Numbered from the stretch's first letter, positions 43,932 through 54,140 are shown. The stretch: 64,000 nt of DNA from Azorhizobium oxalatiphilum (GCF_014635325.1 NZ_BMCT01000001.1:1145743-1209742), one strand, 5' to 3'. Notes: generated from the letters alone by a model not told the origin. Numbers and translations: made by a program.

Positions 43932-46904
43932 ATGACTGCGCCAACCCTTCATGCCCCAGACCTGAGCTCCGGCCTCGCCTCGCGGATGCGGGAAGCCCCG
44001 GTGCTGATCGACGCGTCCGCCGCCGCCGTGCGGCTGGAACAGGTGCTGGAACGGCTGGATGCGCCGGGCCGGGCCCGCCTCGACGCGCTTCTGGCGGACG
44101 CGCCCGTCGCCCGCACGGTGGTGCTGGGTGTCATGGAGGGCGCGCCCTTCCTCACCGATGTGATCCGCCGCGATCCCCTGCGCCTCATCCGCGCGCTGGA
44201 GACGCCGCCGCTGCTCCATGTGGAGGGGCTGGCGGCCGCCGCCCGCGCGGCGGTGAAGGCGGCCCGCGACGAGAGCGACGTCATGGCGGCGCTGCGGCGC
44301 ATGCGCAGCGAGGCGGCCCTCGTGATCGCGCTCGCCGACATCGGCGGCGTGCTGGGCCTCATGGAGATCACCGGCGCGCTGACGCTGGTGGCCGACACGG
44401 CCGTGGCCGGCGCACTCGACTTCCTGCTGCGCGAGGCCGCCGCGAGCGGCAAGCTCATCCTGCCCGATCCCGAGACGCCGGGCACCGGCTGCGGCCTCGC
44501 CGTGATCGCCATGGGCAAGCATGGCGCGCGGGAACTGAACTATTCCTCCGACGTGGATCTCATCCTCGTCTATGACCGCGAGGTCGCCCCGGTGGCCGAG
44601 GGCGTGGAGCCCGGTCCGCTCTATGTACGCATGGCGAAAAGCCTCGTGCGCCTTTTGCAGGAGCGCACCGAGGACGGCTATGTGCTGCGCGTGGACCTGC
44701 GCCTGCGGCCTGATCCCGGCTCCACGCAGGCCGCCCTCTCCACCGCCGCCGCGCTCGCCTATTACGAGCGGGAGGGCGCCACCTGGGAACGCGCGGCCTA
44801 TATCAAGGCCCGGCCCATGGCCGGCGACATCGCGGTGGGCCGCGAATATCTCTCGGATCTCGCCCCCTTCATCTGGCGCCGGGTGCTAGACTATCAGGCG
44901 ATCTCCGACGTCCATGCCATGAAGCGCGAGATCCATGCCTTCCGCGGCCACGAGGTGGTGGCGGTGGAAGGGCACAATGTGAAGCTCGGGCGCGGCGGCA
45001 TCCGCGAGGTGGAATTCTTCGTCCAGACCCAGCAGCTCATTGCCGGCGGCCGCGACCGCGACCTGCGCTCGCCGCGCACGCTGGAGGCACTCGGCGCGCT
45101 GGTGGAACACCGCTGGATCGCCGCCGAGGTGCGTGACGACCTTGCCGAGGCCTACGACTTCCTGCGCCGGGTGGAGCATCGCCTCCAGATGGTGGCGGAC
45201 GCCCAGACCCACACCTTGCCGGAAGAGCGCGCGCCGCTGGAAGCCTTCGCCCGCTTCATGGGCTATGCCGACCGCGACGGTTTCGCCGCCGCGCTGGTGG
45301 AGCGGCTGCAACGGGTGCAGGGGCATTACGCCCATCTGTTCGAGGATTCGACCACCCATCCCTGTCTTCAGGGCGAGCTGAACTTCCCCCCTGACGCCGA
45401 TGACAAGCCGACGCTGGGCACGCTCTCCCGCCTCGGCTATCGCGAGCCGGTGGCGGCGAGCCGCACGGTGCGGGGCTGGCTCTCCGGCGAGCCGCGCGCC
45501 CTGCGCACCGAGGTAGCCCGCGATCACCTCATCAAGATCGTGCCGCTGATGCTGGAACAGCTCTCCCACGGCGGCGATCCCGATGGCGCGCTCGGCGCCA
45601 TGGATGCCTTCCTGCGCGATCTGCCGGGGCCGCATCTGCTGGCGGCGCTGGAGCACAATCCGGACCTCGTGCGCCTCATCGCCACCATCGTGGCGGCGGC
45701 CCCGCGCCTCGGCGAGACGTTGGCCCGCCGGCCCTCGCTGGCCGATGCGCTGCTGGATCCGGCCTTCTTCGACACCTTGCCCGACGAGGCCAATCTCACC
45801 CAGCGCCTCAACGATCTGCTCGACGCCGCCCCCGATGACGAGGAGCGGTTCGATCGCGCCCGCCGGTTCCGGCAGGAGCAGCATGTGCTGATCGGCGTGC
45901 GCATCGTCTCCGGCACGCTTCCGGCGGCCCGCGCAGGCGAGGCCTATGCGCGGGTTGCGGAGGTCATCATCCGCGCACTGCATGCCCGCGTCTGGGCGCG
46001 CTTCAAGGAAAATCACGGCAGCATTCCCGGCGCCGAGACAGCGGTGCTCTTCATGGGCAAGCTGGGTAGCCGCGAGATGACGGCGGGTTCGGACCTCGAT
46101 CTCATCCTGCTCTATGACTACGACCGTGAAGCCGACGGCATGTCGGACGGCGAGCGGCCCTTGCAGGGCGCGCATTATTTCGCCCGCTTCACCCAGCGCC
46201 TCGTCACCGCTCTGACCTCGCTGACCAATGCCGGCAAGCTCTACGACGTGGACCTGCGCCTGCGCCCGTCCGGCCGTGCCGGCCCGGTGGCGACCCGGCT
46301 CGGCTCGTTCGCGAATTACCAGCGCACCGAGGCCTGGACCTGGGAGCACATGGCGCTGACCCGCGCTCGGGTGATCACCGCCAGCGCCGATTTCGGCCTC
46401 ACGGTGCAGCAGGTGATCCTGGAAGTGCTGGCCAATCCGCGCGATCCGCGCCGCATCGCGGGCGACATTCTCGACATGCGCCGGGCGATTGCCGCCGAGA
46501 AGGGCGAGGATGACCGCTGGAACCTGAAGCATGCGGCGGGCGGGCAGGTGGACGTGGAGTTCCTCGCCCAGTTCCTCGTTCTGGTGCATGCGGCGGGCCA
46601 TCCCGAGATCGTGGACACCGCCACCGCCCGCATCCTCTCCGTGGCCGGCGCGCTGGAACTGCTCTCGCCGGAGGATTGCGCGCAGCTGTCCGCCGCCTGC
46701 AAGCTCTATCAGGACCTCACGCAGGTGCTGCGCCTCGCCATCGACCGGCCGTTCGTGCCGGCGGAAGGCAGTCAGGCGCTCAAGGCGCTGCTGGCGCGGG
46801 CCGGCGAGATGCCCGACTTCACCACGCTGGACGCGCATCTGGCGGACACGCAGGCGCGTGTGCGCGCCATCTTCGAGCGCATTCTGGAGAGCGCGGCGGG
46901 CTGA
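43932..46904 (+). CDS. glnE: Bifunctional glutamine synthetase adenylyltransferase/deadenylase GlnE
   Basis: 990 residues, full length. Two nucleotidyltransferase domains: SSDVDLILVYD (about residue 200, deadenylylation) and GSDLDLILLYDYD (about residue 717, adenylylation), each followed by a helical GlnE domain with the shared VDLRLRP motif. It switches glutamine synthetase off and on in response to PII status. Stands alone after the two-component pair. Confidence 0.96.
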   Translation: MTAPTLHAPDLSSGLASRMREAPVLIDASAAAVRLEQVLERLDAPGRARLDALLADAPVARTVVLGVMEGAPFLTDVIRRDPLRLIRALETPPLLHVEGLAAAARAAVKAARDESDVMAALRRMRSEAALVIALADIGGVLGLMEITGALTLVADTAVAGALDFLLREAAASGKLILPDPETPGTGCGLAVIAMGKHGARELNYSSDVDLILVYDREVAPVAEGVEPGPLYVRMAKSLVRLLQERTEDGYVLRVDLRLRPDPGSTQAALSTAAALAYYEREGATWERAAYIKARPMAGDIAVGREYLSDLAPFIWRRVLDYQAISDVHAMKREIHAFRGHEVVAVEGHNVKLGRGGIREVEFFVQTQQLIAGGRDRDLRSPRTLEALGALVEHRWIAAEVRDDLAEAYDFLRRVEHRLQMVADAQTHTLPEERAPLEAFARFMGYADRDGFAAALVERLQRVQGHYAHLFEDSTTHPCLQGELNFPPDADDKPTLGTLSRLGYREPVAASRTVRGWLSGEPRALRTEVARDHLIKIVPLMLEQLSHGGDPDGALGAMDAFLRDLPGPHLLAALEHNPDLVRLIATIVAAAPRLGETLARRPSLADALLDPAFFDTLPDEANLTQRLNDLLDAAPDDEERFDRARRFRQEQHVLIGVRIVSGTLPAARAGEAYARVAEVIIRALHARVWARFKENHGSIPGAETAVLFMGKLGSREMTAGSDLDLILLYDYDREADGMSDGERPLQGAHYFARFTQRLVTALTSLTNAGKLYDVDLRLRPSGRAGPVATRLGSFANYQRTEAWTWEHMALTRARVITASADFGLTVQQVILEVLANPRDPRRIAGDILDMRRAIAAEKGEDDRWNLKHAAGGQVDVEFLAQFLVLVHAAGHPEIVDTATARILSVAGALELLSPEDCAQLSAACKLYQDLTQVLRLAIDRPFVPAEGSQALKALLARAGEMPDFTTLDAHLADTQARVRAIFERILESAAG

Positions 46905-47051
46905 GGGGCGGGGCCGGCGCGGTCACGTCTGCGCCAGCCTTGTCTTAAGGGACGGACCCATCCTCCGCCGTCCGGGTTGTCTGCGTGACGGCCTCGTTTT
47001 CGCGCTCGTGCGCCTGAGGCCGCCGCAAGCAACGACTGGCGGAGACCTCCA

Positions 47052-47750
47052 ATGGATACGCACCCCACAGCCTCGTCCGCCTTCAGCCGCCGCGCGGCGC
47101 TGGCGCTCGGCACCGCAGTGCTCGCGGGCGCCGTGTTCCGCCCCCATGTGGCCCGCGCCGCAGGCCCCTTCACCCAGCCGCCCTTGCCCTACAAGGAGGA
47201 CGAACTGGTGCCCACCATCTCGGCCCGCACGGTGGGCCTGCACTATGGCAAGCACCACAAGGGCTATTACGACAAGCTGAACACGCTGGTGCAGGGCAAG
47301 CCCTATGCGGACATGTCCCTCTCCGAAGTGGTGGTGGCCGCCCGCAAGGCCAATGATGCGGACGTGTTCAACAACGCCGCGCAGGCCTGGAACCACGACC
47401 TCTACTGGGCGAGCTTCAAGGGTGGCCCGGCCGCGCCCACGGGCGCCTTCGCGCAGGCCGTGGAGAAGGAGTTCCAGTCCGTCGTCGGCCTCCAGCGCAA
47501 GATGGTGGAGGCGGGCGACAAGGTGTTCGGCACCGGCTGGGTATGGCTGGTGCGCGATGGCGACAAGCTCGCCATCATCGGCATGAAGGATGCCGCCAAC
47601 CCGCTGCCGGACGGCAAGAAGGTGCTCCTGGGTATCGACGTGTGGGAGCACGCTTATTATCTCGACTATGAGAACCGCCGCACCGCCCATGTGGAGGCGG
47701 TGCTGAAGGATCTCGTCAACTGGCAGGTGGTGAGCGAACGCTTCGGCTGA
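47052..47750 (+). CDS. Fe/Mn superoxide dismutase with an export signal
   Basis: 232 residues. Metal ligands His64 (LHYGKHH), His115 (AWNHD), Asp196 and His200 (DVWEHAYYLDYENRR). The first about 37 residues form a twin-arginine-like signal (FSRRAALALGTAVLAGAVF, cleavage near ARA), so the enzyme should work in the periplasm after folding with its metal. Most Fe/Mn-SODs are cytoplasmic. ggagacc site before ATG 47052. It ends 4 bases from the end of the converging batD. Confidence 0.93.
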   Translation: MDTHPTASSAFSRRAALALGTAVLAGAVFRPHVARAAGPFTQPPLPYKEDELVPTISARTVGLHYGKHHKGYYDKLNTLVQGKPYADMSLSEVVVAARKANDADVFNNAAQAWNHDLYWASFKGGPAAPTGAFAQAVEKEFQSVVGLQRKMVEAGDKVFGTGWVWLVRDGDKLAIIGMKDAANPLPDGKKVLLGIDVWEHAYYLDYENRRTAHVEAVLKDLVNWQVVSERFG

Positions 47751-47754
47751 CCTG

Positions 47755-49563
47755 TCAGCTGGGATAAAGCGGGGCGAGCTTCGCCCCGCGTACCGCTTTC
47801 GGTTTGGCGCCGCGCGCCTTCTGCTCGGCGCGGAAGGCCTTCAGGAAGCTGCCGCCGTCGAAGCGCGCGGGTGTCTCGCCATAGACGCTCGTGCGCAGAG
47901 TGCCGAGGGCGCGCTCCAGATCCGGGCTCACCGGCGTGCCGGCGCCGCCCGACAGGCGCAGCCACGCGAGCACCGCGCGATGGGCTGCACCCGCATCCTT
48001 CGCCTTGCAGGCGTTGATCAGCGCCTGCTCTGCCGCTTCCGGATCACGCAACGCGTTGGCGCGGGAGGGCGTTGCAGGGGCGGTGACGGCAACGGGCGCG
48101 TTCCGCTTGCGGGCGGCGATCGCACCGCGCAGCCAGCGACCGAGATAGCCCAGCGCGAACAGGACGATGGCTGCCCCCAGCACGCTGCCGATGATTTCGC
48201 GATGGCGCAACAGGAAGGCCCAGACGTCCGCCATGCGGTCGCTGGCCGGCGCGGCCACCGGCGGCGGGGTGGGCGTGGCGCCGGGGGGCGGGGCCGTGGT
48301 GCTGGTGACGGGTGTCGGAGGCTCCTGCGCCATGGCGCGCGGATCGGGGGCGACGGTGAAGGTCTCCGCCGGCAGCACCGCCGTCTGCTGCTGCTGGGTG
48401 GCCGTGTTCCACCATGCCACCTCGATGGCGGGCAGCGTATAGGTGCCGGCGCGGGTGGGCACCACGGAGACGGTCTGCGTCAGCAGCGCGCCCTGCTCGC
48501 CACGGATGGGCGCGCTTTCGGAGCGGTTGGTCTCCACATACTGGCGGATGCCGGCCACATCCGCCGGGGTCAGGGGCGGCAGCTGGTTCGGGCCCGCGCC
48601 GACCGCTTCCAGGCGGATGGTGCGCGAGAGCACGCTGCCCACCTTCGCGTCCTTGAGCGGCGTGGTCCATTCGCTGGAGATGGCCACCCTGCGGGCGGGC
48701 AGGAACCAGCCCTTGGCATCGGCAGGCCGCTCGCGCACGGTGATGGTGAGCGGATTGGACTCCGTGATCATCTCGCGGGTGGCGGTGGGCGTGTTCATCC
48801 ACGGCATGGTGCCGGGCGGCCGGCCGAGCATGCGCGCCATGGCATCGGACGCCTCGTTGCCGCTATAGGACACCACCCGCGCCCGCAGCGTCACCGGCTT
48901 GACGGTGATGGTGCCGGAGCGCTGCGGGCGCATCAGATAATTCTGCTCGATCACCTGATACCGGAACTTGCCGATGGCGCGCGCGTACTGGCGCTGCTCG
49001 CCCTGCGGGGTGAAGGCGGCGCCGTCCGCCTCGGGCGGCGAGAGGCCGCCGCCCAGCATGTCGATGCGCGCATAGACGCGCACGCTCACCGGAATGTCGC
49101 TCTGCACGAAAGGTGAAACGTCGCCGGCCTCCAGCCGCACGAACAGCGGCTTCTCGTCCATGTCCTGCGTGGCCGTGGCGGAGGGCACCACGGTGATGGT
49201 GAGCGGTTGCGAGAGGAGGCCGGCCACCGCCAGCTGCGGAATGACCAGCTTGCCCGACCGCTTGGGGGCGAGGGTGATCAGCCACTCATTCACCGTGACG
49301 CGGCGGCCGTTCTCGGTGACGGGGCGGCTGCGGCGGCCCTGTTCCACCACATCGAAGTCGCGGGTGAGGGCGGAGAGGTTGGGCGGCTGCTTGCCGTCGC
49401 CATCGGTGAGGCTGAGCACAAGCTCAACGGTATCGCCGTCGATGATGTTGGTGGGCGACACGGTAGCGGTCAGGCTCGCGGCTATCGCAAGGCCCGGGGC
49501 GAGGGCCAGCAGCAGGACGAGGGCCGCGCGGAGCCGGGCGAGGTGCGTGGGCAGACGCATCAT
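47755..49563 (-). CDS. batD: BatD-like oxygen-tolerance protein
   Basis: 602 residues: signal peptide, repeated immunoglobulin-like domains (ATVSPTNIIDGDTVELVLSL; FVRLEAGDVSPFVQSDIPVS), one membrane helix near residues 458-478 (SVLGAAIVLFALGYLGRWL) and a cytoplasmic C-terminal helical domain. Last gene of the moxR-bat operon; its start overlaps the batB stop. BatD is thought to scaffold the membrane complex. Confidence 0.9.
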   Translation of the reverse strand: MMRLPTHLARLRAALVLLLALAPGLAIAASLTATVSPTNIIDGDTVELVLSLTDGDGKQPPNLSALTRDFDVVEQGRRSRPVTENGRRVTVNEWLITLAPKRSGKLVIPQLAVAGLLSQPLTITVVPSATATQDMDEKPLFVRLEAGDVSPFVQSDIPVSVRVYARIDMLGGGLSPPEADGAAFTPQGEQRQYARAIGKFRYQVIEQNYLMRPQRSGTITVKPVTLRARVVSYSGNEASDAMARMLGRPPGTMPWMNTPTATREMITESNPLTITVRERPADAKGWFLPARRVAISSEWTTPLKDAKVGSVLSRTIRLEAVGAGPNQLPPLTPADVAGIRQYVETNRSESAPIRGEQGALLTQTVSVVPTRAGTYTLPAIEVAWWNTATQQQQTAVLPAETFTVAPDPRAMAQEPPTPVTSTTAPPPGATPTPPPVAAPASDRMADVWAFLLRHREIIGSVLGAAIVLFALGYLGRWLRGAIAARKRNAPVAVTAPATPSRANALRDPEAAEQALINACKAKDAGAAHRAVLAWLRLSGGAGTPVSPDLERALGTLRTSVYGETPARFDGGSFLKAFRAEQKARGAKPKAVRGAKLAPLYPS

Positions 49564-51623
49564 GGCGCGTCCGTCCCCTGCACCGGCACGGGCCGGCCGG
49601 CATAATGGGCGCGGATGCGCGCGCGCAGCAGGCCCATGGGATCGTCCGGCACCATGCGCAAAGCCTGCTCGCGGTTCTGCTCGTCCGCCGTGAGCGGACG
49701 CTGGCCGAGCGGCAGCGCGGCGAGGTCCTGCTTGTCCTCGTCCTTCTCCGCGCCCGGCTTGTCGCCGCCCGGTTGTGCGGGTTGCGCCTGCATGGGCTGA
49801 GGCTGAGGGGCCGGCTCCGGCTTCTGCGGGTCGGGCTTGGCGGGCTGGTTGCCGGCGTTCTTCGGGTCGGGTCTAGCCGGGTCCGTGTCGCCGGGCTTGG
49901 GCTGGTTCTGCGGCTGGTCCTTGCCCGGATCCTTGTTCTGGCCCTGCTCCTTCGGATCCGGCTTGGATTTCGCCTGATCGTCGCCCTGTGGCTTCTGGTC
50001 CTTCGGCGTATTGCCTTGATCCTGCGGCTTGTTCTGCGCGCTGTCCTGCTTCTGGTCCTGCTTGTCAGGCTGGTTCTTCTGGTTCTTCTGGTTCTGCTGG
50101 TCCTGCTTGGCCTGATCCTGCTTGTTCTGGTCGCTGCCGCCACCGCCACCACCCTGCTGGGGCGGGGGCTGGGGGAGGTCGGGCTTGTTCTTCGCGTCGA
50201 TCTGCTTCTGGGTCAGCGCGCGGTTGTAGAGCGCGTCGGCATTGTCGGGATCGGATTTCAGCGCCTTGTCATAGGCCTTGATCGCATCGTCCAGCTTGCC
50301 GGCGCGGGCCAGCGCATTGGCCTGATTGTAGGCGCCGTTCGGCAGCCGGCCGAAGGCTTCGGCGGCCTTCTCATACTCGCCGTTCTTGTAGAGCGACGTG
50401 GCCTGCCAGTCCGGGTTCTGAAAGCTCTGGGCCGCGCCGGAATAGTCCTTGCGGTCGAAGGCGCTGGCGCCCTGCTGGTCCGGCGTCTGCCAGAGATCCC
50501 GCCAGCGCTGCTCGAATGGGGGCGCGGTGCTGTCCTGCGCCCGCGCATCGCGCGGCGCGCCGCCTGTCGCCAGCACTGCCAGCAACAGTGCGGCGATCCA
50601 GCCGCGCCGGAAGGCGAGGGGGGCGAGCGCGATGGCCAGCACCAGAACGAGCCACGGTCCCATGTCCACCCATTGATCGGCCGAGAGGCCCGCGTCCTGC
50701 GGGTTGGTGCGGGCGGTCCCGGGCAGAGCATCGGCGAAGATGGTGTCGAGATCGCGGTCGCCTGCGGTAAGCGGCGTGAAACGGCCGTGGCCGGCGGCGG
50801 CCAGATCGCGCAGGCCGGCGGCATCGAGGCTGGTGGTCAGAACGGTGCCGTCGCGCCCGTCCAGCTTGCGGCCGTCGAAGGCCAGCAGCGGCACCGGCGT
50901 CTCGCCGCCGAGGCCGATGACATTCACGCTATAGCCGGCTGCGGCCGCAGTCGCGGCGGCGGCGCGGGTCTGCTCCGGCCGGTCGCCCAGCCCATCGGTG
51001 AGCAGCACGATGCGGCCGGTGGGGGAGCCGGTGTTCTTCAAAAGCTCCACCGCTTGCCGGATGGCGGCGTCCGGCCGGTTGTCCATCACCGGCATCAGGT
51101 CGGTGGCGATCTCGGGCAGCATCTGCTCGACGACGCGCGCATCCTCGGTGAGGGGCGCGGCGACGAAGGGCGCGTCGGCGAAGATGACGAGCGCCACCTG
51201 TCCGCCGCGCATGCGGTTGAGGATGTCGGCCACCTTGTGCCGGGCCGCCGTGATGCGGTTCGGGCTCTGGTCGGTGGCGTTCATGGACTGGGCGAGGCTG
51301 AGCACCACCACGGTGGGGTCGATGCGATCGGAGGCCGGCTGCGGCAGTTTTTGCCATGTGGGGCCAGCCATGGCGATGCTGGCGAGGGCCACGGCCAGGA
51401 ACAGCAGCGGCACGGGCCAGCGCTTGGCGGAGCCGCGATCCTTCAGCGCGAGCGCGCGCAGGAGATGGGCGTCCACAAGTCCGATCCACGCGCTGCGCCC
51501 CTTGCCCATGCGATGCCACAGCAGCCCACAGAGCAGCAGCGCAGGCACCATTGCCAGCATCCAGAGCGGGCGCAGGAGATGGAAATCGGCGGGCAGGATG
51601 GCGGCGAGGGCTGCGGGCATCAT
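49560..51623 (-). CDS. batB: BatB/BatC-like fusion: VWA domain plus TPR and disordered tail
   Basis: 687 residues. Two N-terminal helices, a von Willebrand A domain (about 100-300), a third helix (WLVLVLAIALAPLAFRRGW), TPR repeats (about 400-470, KLDDAIKAYDKALKSDPDNA), then a tail of more than 150 residues rich in Gln, Asp, Lys and Pro (GGGGGGSDQNKQDQAKQ). The metal site normally reads DxSxS; here it reads SLAQS (residues 109-113), so the first Asp is lost. BatB and BatC are separate genes in some bacteria. Confidence 0.9.
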   Translation of the reverse strand: MMPAALAAILPADFHLLRPLWMLAMVPALLLCGLLWHRMGKGRSAWIGLVDAHLLRALALKDRGSAKRWPVPLLFLAVALASIAMAGPTWQKLPQPASDRIDPTVVVLSLAQSMNATDQSPNRITAARHKVADILNRMRGGQVALVIFADAPFVAAPLTEDARVVEQMLPEIATDLMPVMDNRPDAAIRQAVELLKNTGSPTGRIVLLTDGLGDRPEQTRAAAATAAAAGYSVNVIGLGGETPVPLLAFDGRKLDGRDGTVLTTSLDAAGLRDLAAAGHGRFTPLTAGDRDLDTIFADALPGTARTNPQDAGLSADQWVDMGPWLVLVLAIALAPLAFRRGWIAALLLAVLATGGAPRDARAQDSTAPPFEQRWRDLWQTPDQQGASAFDRKDYSGAAQSFQNPDWQATSLYKNGEYEKAAEAFGRLPNGAYNQANALARAGKLDDAIKAYDKALKSDPDNADALYNRALTQKQIDAKNKPDLPQPPPQQGGGGGGSDQNKQDQAKQDQQNQKNQKNQPDKQDQKQDSAQNKPQDQGNTPKDQKPQGDDQAKSKPDPKEQGQNKDPGKDQPQNQPKPGDTDPARPDPKNAGNQPAKPDPQKPEPAPQPQPMQAQPAQPGGDKPGAEKDEDKQDLAALPLGQRPLTADEQNREQALRMVPDDPMGLLRARIRAHYAGRPVPVQGTDAP

Positions 51624-52651
51624 GGCCGTGCGCCCTCCGCTTGCGGGGGCTCGGGCTGCGGAGCGGTGGACCGCACGCGGCGCGGCAGCAGCAGCGCGAA
51701 GCCGAACAGGCCGGCAAGCCCCAGCGCCGCTCCCAATGGCCAGAAGAACAGCGCCACCGTGGGGCTGAGATAGAGCGGATCGCCGGCCGTGGGCTCCATG
51801 CGGTCGATGTCGTTATAGATGGCCGCCAGCCCCGCCGCGTCACGGGCGCGGAAATAGCGGCCGCCGGTCATTTCGGCGATCTTGTTGAGCGTCTCTTCAT
51901 CCAGCTCGCTGGTGGCGTTCACCATGCGCTGGCCGATGGCGAAGCCGTCCGCGCCGACGCCGATGGTATAGATCTTCACCCCGTCCGCCTTGGCCAGCTC
52001 GGCGGCCTGCACCGGGTCGAGCACGCCGGAATTGTTGGCGCCATCGGTAAGCAGCACCAGCACGCGCTGTTCCTTCGGCCGCGTGCGCAGCGTCTTCACC
52101 GCAAGCGCGATGGCGTCGCCGATGGCGGTTTCCTGCCCGGTGAGGCCGATGACCGAGGTGCGCAGCAGATCGCGCACCACATTGCGGTCGAAGGTGAGCG
52201 GGGCCTGCACATAGGCGCGGGTGGAGAACAGGATCAGCCCCACCCGGTCGCCCCTGCGCCGGGCGATGAAGTCATCGGCCACGCCCTTCACCACGGTCAG
52301 GCGGTCCACGGGAATGCCGCCGCGCGCCAGATCCTGCCGCTGCATGGAGCCGGAGAGGTCCACCGCCATCATCAGGTCGCGGCCTTCCACCGGCACCGGC
52401 ACGGGCTTGCCCATCCAGGCCGGGCGCATGGCGGCGAGGACCAGCAGCAGCCAGATGACGCTCATGAGCGCGAGGCGCACGAGGCGCTTGCGCCGCCCGC
52501 CATCCGAGACGAGCCCGACGCCGGCGATCTCGCGATAAAAGGGCAGGCGGAGCGCGCCCGCGCGCGTCTTCGGCGCGGCGGGCATCAGCAGACGCACCAG
52601 AAGGGGCAGGGGCAGGAGAGCGGCAGCCCAGAGCCACTGGAACTCGATCAT
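51620..52651 (-). CDS. batA: BatA-like VWA membrane protein
   Basis: 343 residues: two N-terminal helices, a VWA domain with intact metal site DLSGSM (Asp98) and TDGANNSG, and a C-terminal helix (VALFFWPLGAALGLAGLFG). It overlaps batB by 4 bases and the upstream DUF4381 gene by 4. Likely a partner of MoxR in a membrane chaperone or regulator complex. Confidence 0.92.
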   Translation of the reverse strand: MIEFQWLWAAALLPLPLLVRLLMPAAPKTRAGALRLPFYREIAGVGLVSDGGRRKRLVRLALMSVIWLLLVLAAMRPAWMGKPVPVPVEGRDLMMAVDLSGSMQRQDLARGGIPVDRLTVVKGVADDFIARRRGDRVGLILFSTRAYVQAPLTFDRNVVRDLLRTSVIGLTGQETAIGDAIALAVKTLRTRPKEQRVLVLLTDGANNSGVLDPVQAAELAKADGVKIYTIGVGADGFAIGQRMVNATSELDEETLNKIAEMTGGRYFRARDAAGLAAIYNDIDRMEPTAGDPLYLSPTVALFFWPLGAALGLAGLFGFALLLPRRVRSTAPQPEPPQAEGARP

Positions 52652-53184
52652 GCGTTGCCCCGGATCCAGCGCTTCAGCGCGCGCACCAGCCTGTCCCGCT
52701 CCATGGCACGGGCGGCGGGCGCGGTGGGCGGCAGATAGGGCGCGGCGGCGAGGAAGCGGCTGATGTCGTCCGGCAGGCCGGCCTTGCCTTTGCCGAGGAA
52801 GGACTGCCAGTCGTCGCCGGTCAGTACGGCGGCGGCAGGGGAGTGGGCGCGGGTCACGAGGATGCGGCGCACCAGCAAGGCGGCGGCGGCGCCGACCGCG
52901 CGGGAGTCCTGATAGCGCGCGGTGTCCTTCGCGATGGCCTCCAGCTCGCGCATGGCGCGATAGGCGAGCGTCTGCCGCCGCCGCCATTCGAGGATGGCAG
53001 CCAGCAGGGCGGCCAGCAGGATGATGGCCAGCAGCCCCCACCAGCCGGGGGCGGGCGGCCAGAAGGACACCGCCTGCGGCAGATGGATATCGCGCAGCGC
53101 CAGCAGCGGATCGCCCGCGCCGGGATCGAGCCGCAGGCCGGGGGCGTTGGTGGGCACGCTGTCGGGGGCGGGGGTATCCGTCAT
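52648..53184 (-). CDS. DUF4381 domain membrane protein
   Basis: 178 residues. Pro-rich N-terminus (RDIHLPQAVSFWPPAPGWW, the DUF4381 signature), one helix (LLAIILLAALLAAILEW), then a cytoplasmic helical domain (AVGAAAALLVRRILVTRA). A regular member of moxR-bat operons, between the DUF58 and batA genes. Function unknown. Confidence 0.9.
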   Translation of the reverse strand: MTDTPAPDSVPTNAPGLRLDPGAGDPLLALRDIHLPQAVSFWPPAPGWWGLLAIILLAALLAAILEWRRRQTLAYRAMRELEAIAKDTARYQDSRAVGAAAALLVRRILVTRAHSPAAAVLTGDDWQSFLGKGKAGLPDDISRFLAAAPYLPPTAPAARAMERDRLVRALKRWIRGNA

Positions 53185-54140
53185 GCGCTTGCGCCCTTCG
53201 GCCGGCGGGCGAGGCGCTCGGGATGGAGAAGGTCGGCGGGGTCTTCGCCGGTGCGGATGGGCACGAAGCCCATGCCCCGCTGCCGGGCGAGCGCCGCCAC
53301 CATGTGCCGGCGGGCGGCAAAGCGGCGGGCATAGGCGGCGCGCACCGCCTCGCTGTCGGCGTCCAGCATCGCTACCGCGCTGCCGTCGCTCACCGGATAG
53401 GCGCCGTGCGCGGGCGTGTGAGCCTCCAGCGCGTCATAGATGAAGACGTTGGTGACGTGGGCGTGCAGCGACAGGCGGTTCAGCTCGCGCGCGGCGGCGG
53501 CGTCGAAATCGTGGAAGTCGCTGACGATGAACACCAGCGTGCCCGGCCGCGAGACGAGGCGCAGGCGGCCGATGGCCTCGGCCAGCGGGGGCTCCGATCC
53601 GGCCATGGGCTCGCGGCCGAAGCCGTCCTGTGTTGCTTCCGCGACGGCTCGCACGAAGCCCAGCACCCGGCTGCGGGCGCGCTGCGGCGGAAAAGCGTGG
53701 GCGCCGGTGGGGGAGAGCACCACGCCGCCCACGCGGTCGCCGCCATCCATGGAGGTCCAGGCCAGCACGGCGGCGGCCTTGGCGGCGAGCACGGACTTGA
53801 AGGTGTCGCGGGTGCCGAAGCGCATGAAGCTGCGCGCGTCCATGAGGATGAGGACGGGGCGCTCGCGCTCCTCCTGAAACAGCTTGGTATGGGTGCGGCC
53901 GGTGCGGGCGGTCACGCGCCAGTCGATGGTGCGGATGTCGTCGCCGGGCTGATAGGCGCGCACCTCGTCGAATTCCATGCCGCGCCCCTTGAAGGGCGAG
54001 CGATAGCCGCCGTTCTGCTGGGTCTTCACCCGGCCACGGGAGGCAAAGCCGTCGCGGCCGCCGGGGCGCACGGCGATAAGCTCGTCGAGCCGGGCGACGA
54101 GGCCATAGAAATCGGAGCTGGCGAAGTCCGGGTTGGGCAT
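53181..54140 (-). CDS. DUF58 family protein (VWA-like)
   Basis: 319 residues. DUF58 signature GMEFDEVRAYQPGDDIRTID WRVTARTG, followed by a VWA-like fold (RPVLILMDARSFMRFGTRD; TLVFIVSDFHDF). No membrane helix, so cytoplasmic. Next to moxR, with which DUF58 proteins are almost always paired. Overlaps the DUF4381 start by 4 bases. Confidence 0.92.
   Translation of the reverse strand: MPNPDFASSDFYGLVARLDELIAVRPGGRDGFASRGRVKTQQNGGYRSPFKGRGMEFDEVRAYQPGDDIRTIDWRVTARTGRTHTKLFQEERERPVLILMDARSFMRFGTRDTFKSVLAAKAAAVLAWTSMDGGDRVGGVVLSPTGAHAFPPQRARSRVLGFVRAVAEATQDGFGREPMAGSEPPLAEAIGRLRLVSRPGTLVFIVSDFHDFDAAAARELNRLSLHAHVTNVFIYDALEAHTPAHGAYPVSDGSAVAMLDADSEAVRAAYARRFAARRHMVAALARQRGMGFVPIRTGEDPADLLHPERLARRPKGASA

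Noticed and set aside
47769-47789. Strong hairpin (gcggggcga / tcgccccgc) as terminator between sod and batD
   Set aside because: It lies inside the batD coding end and has no T-run on either strand; it may still slow polymerase, but this cannot be supported.
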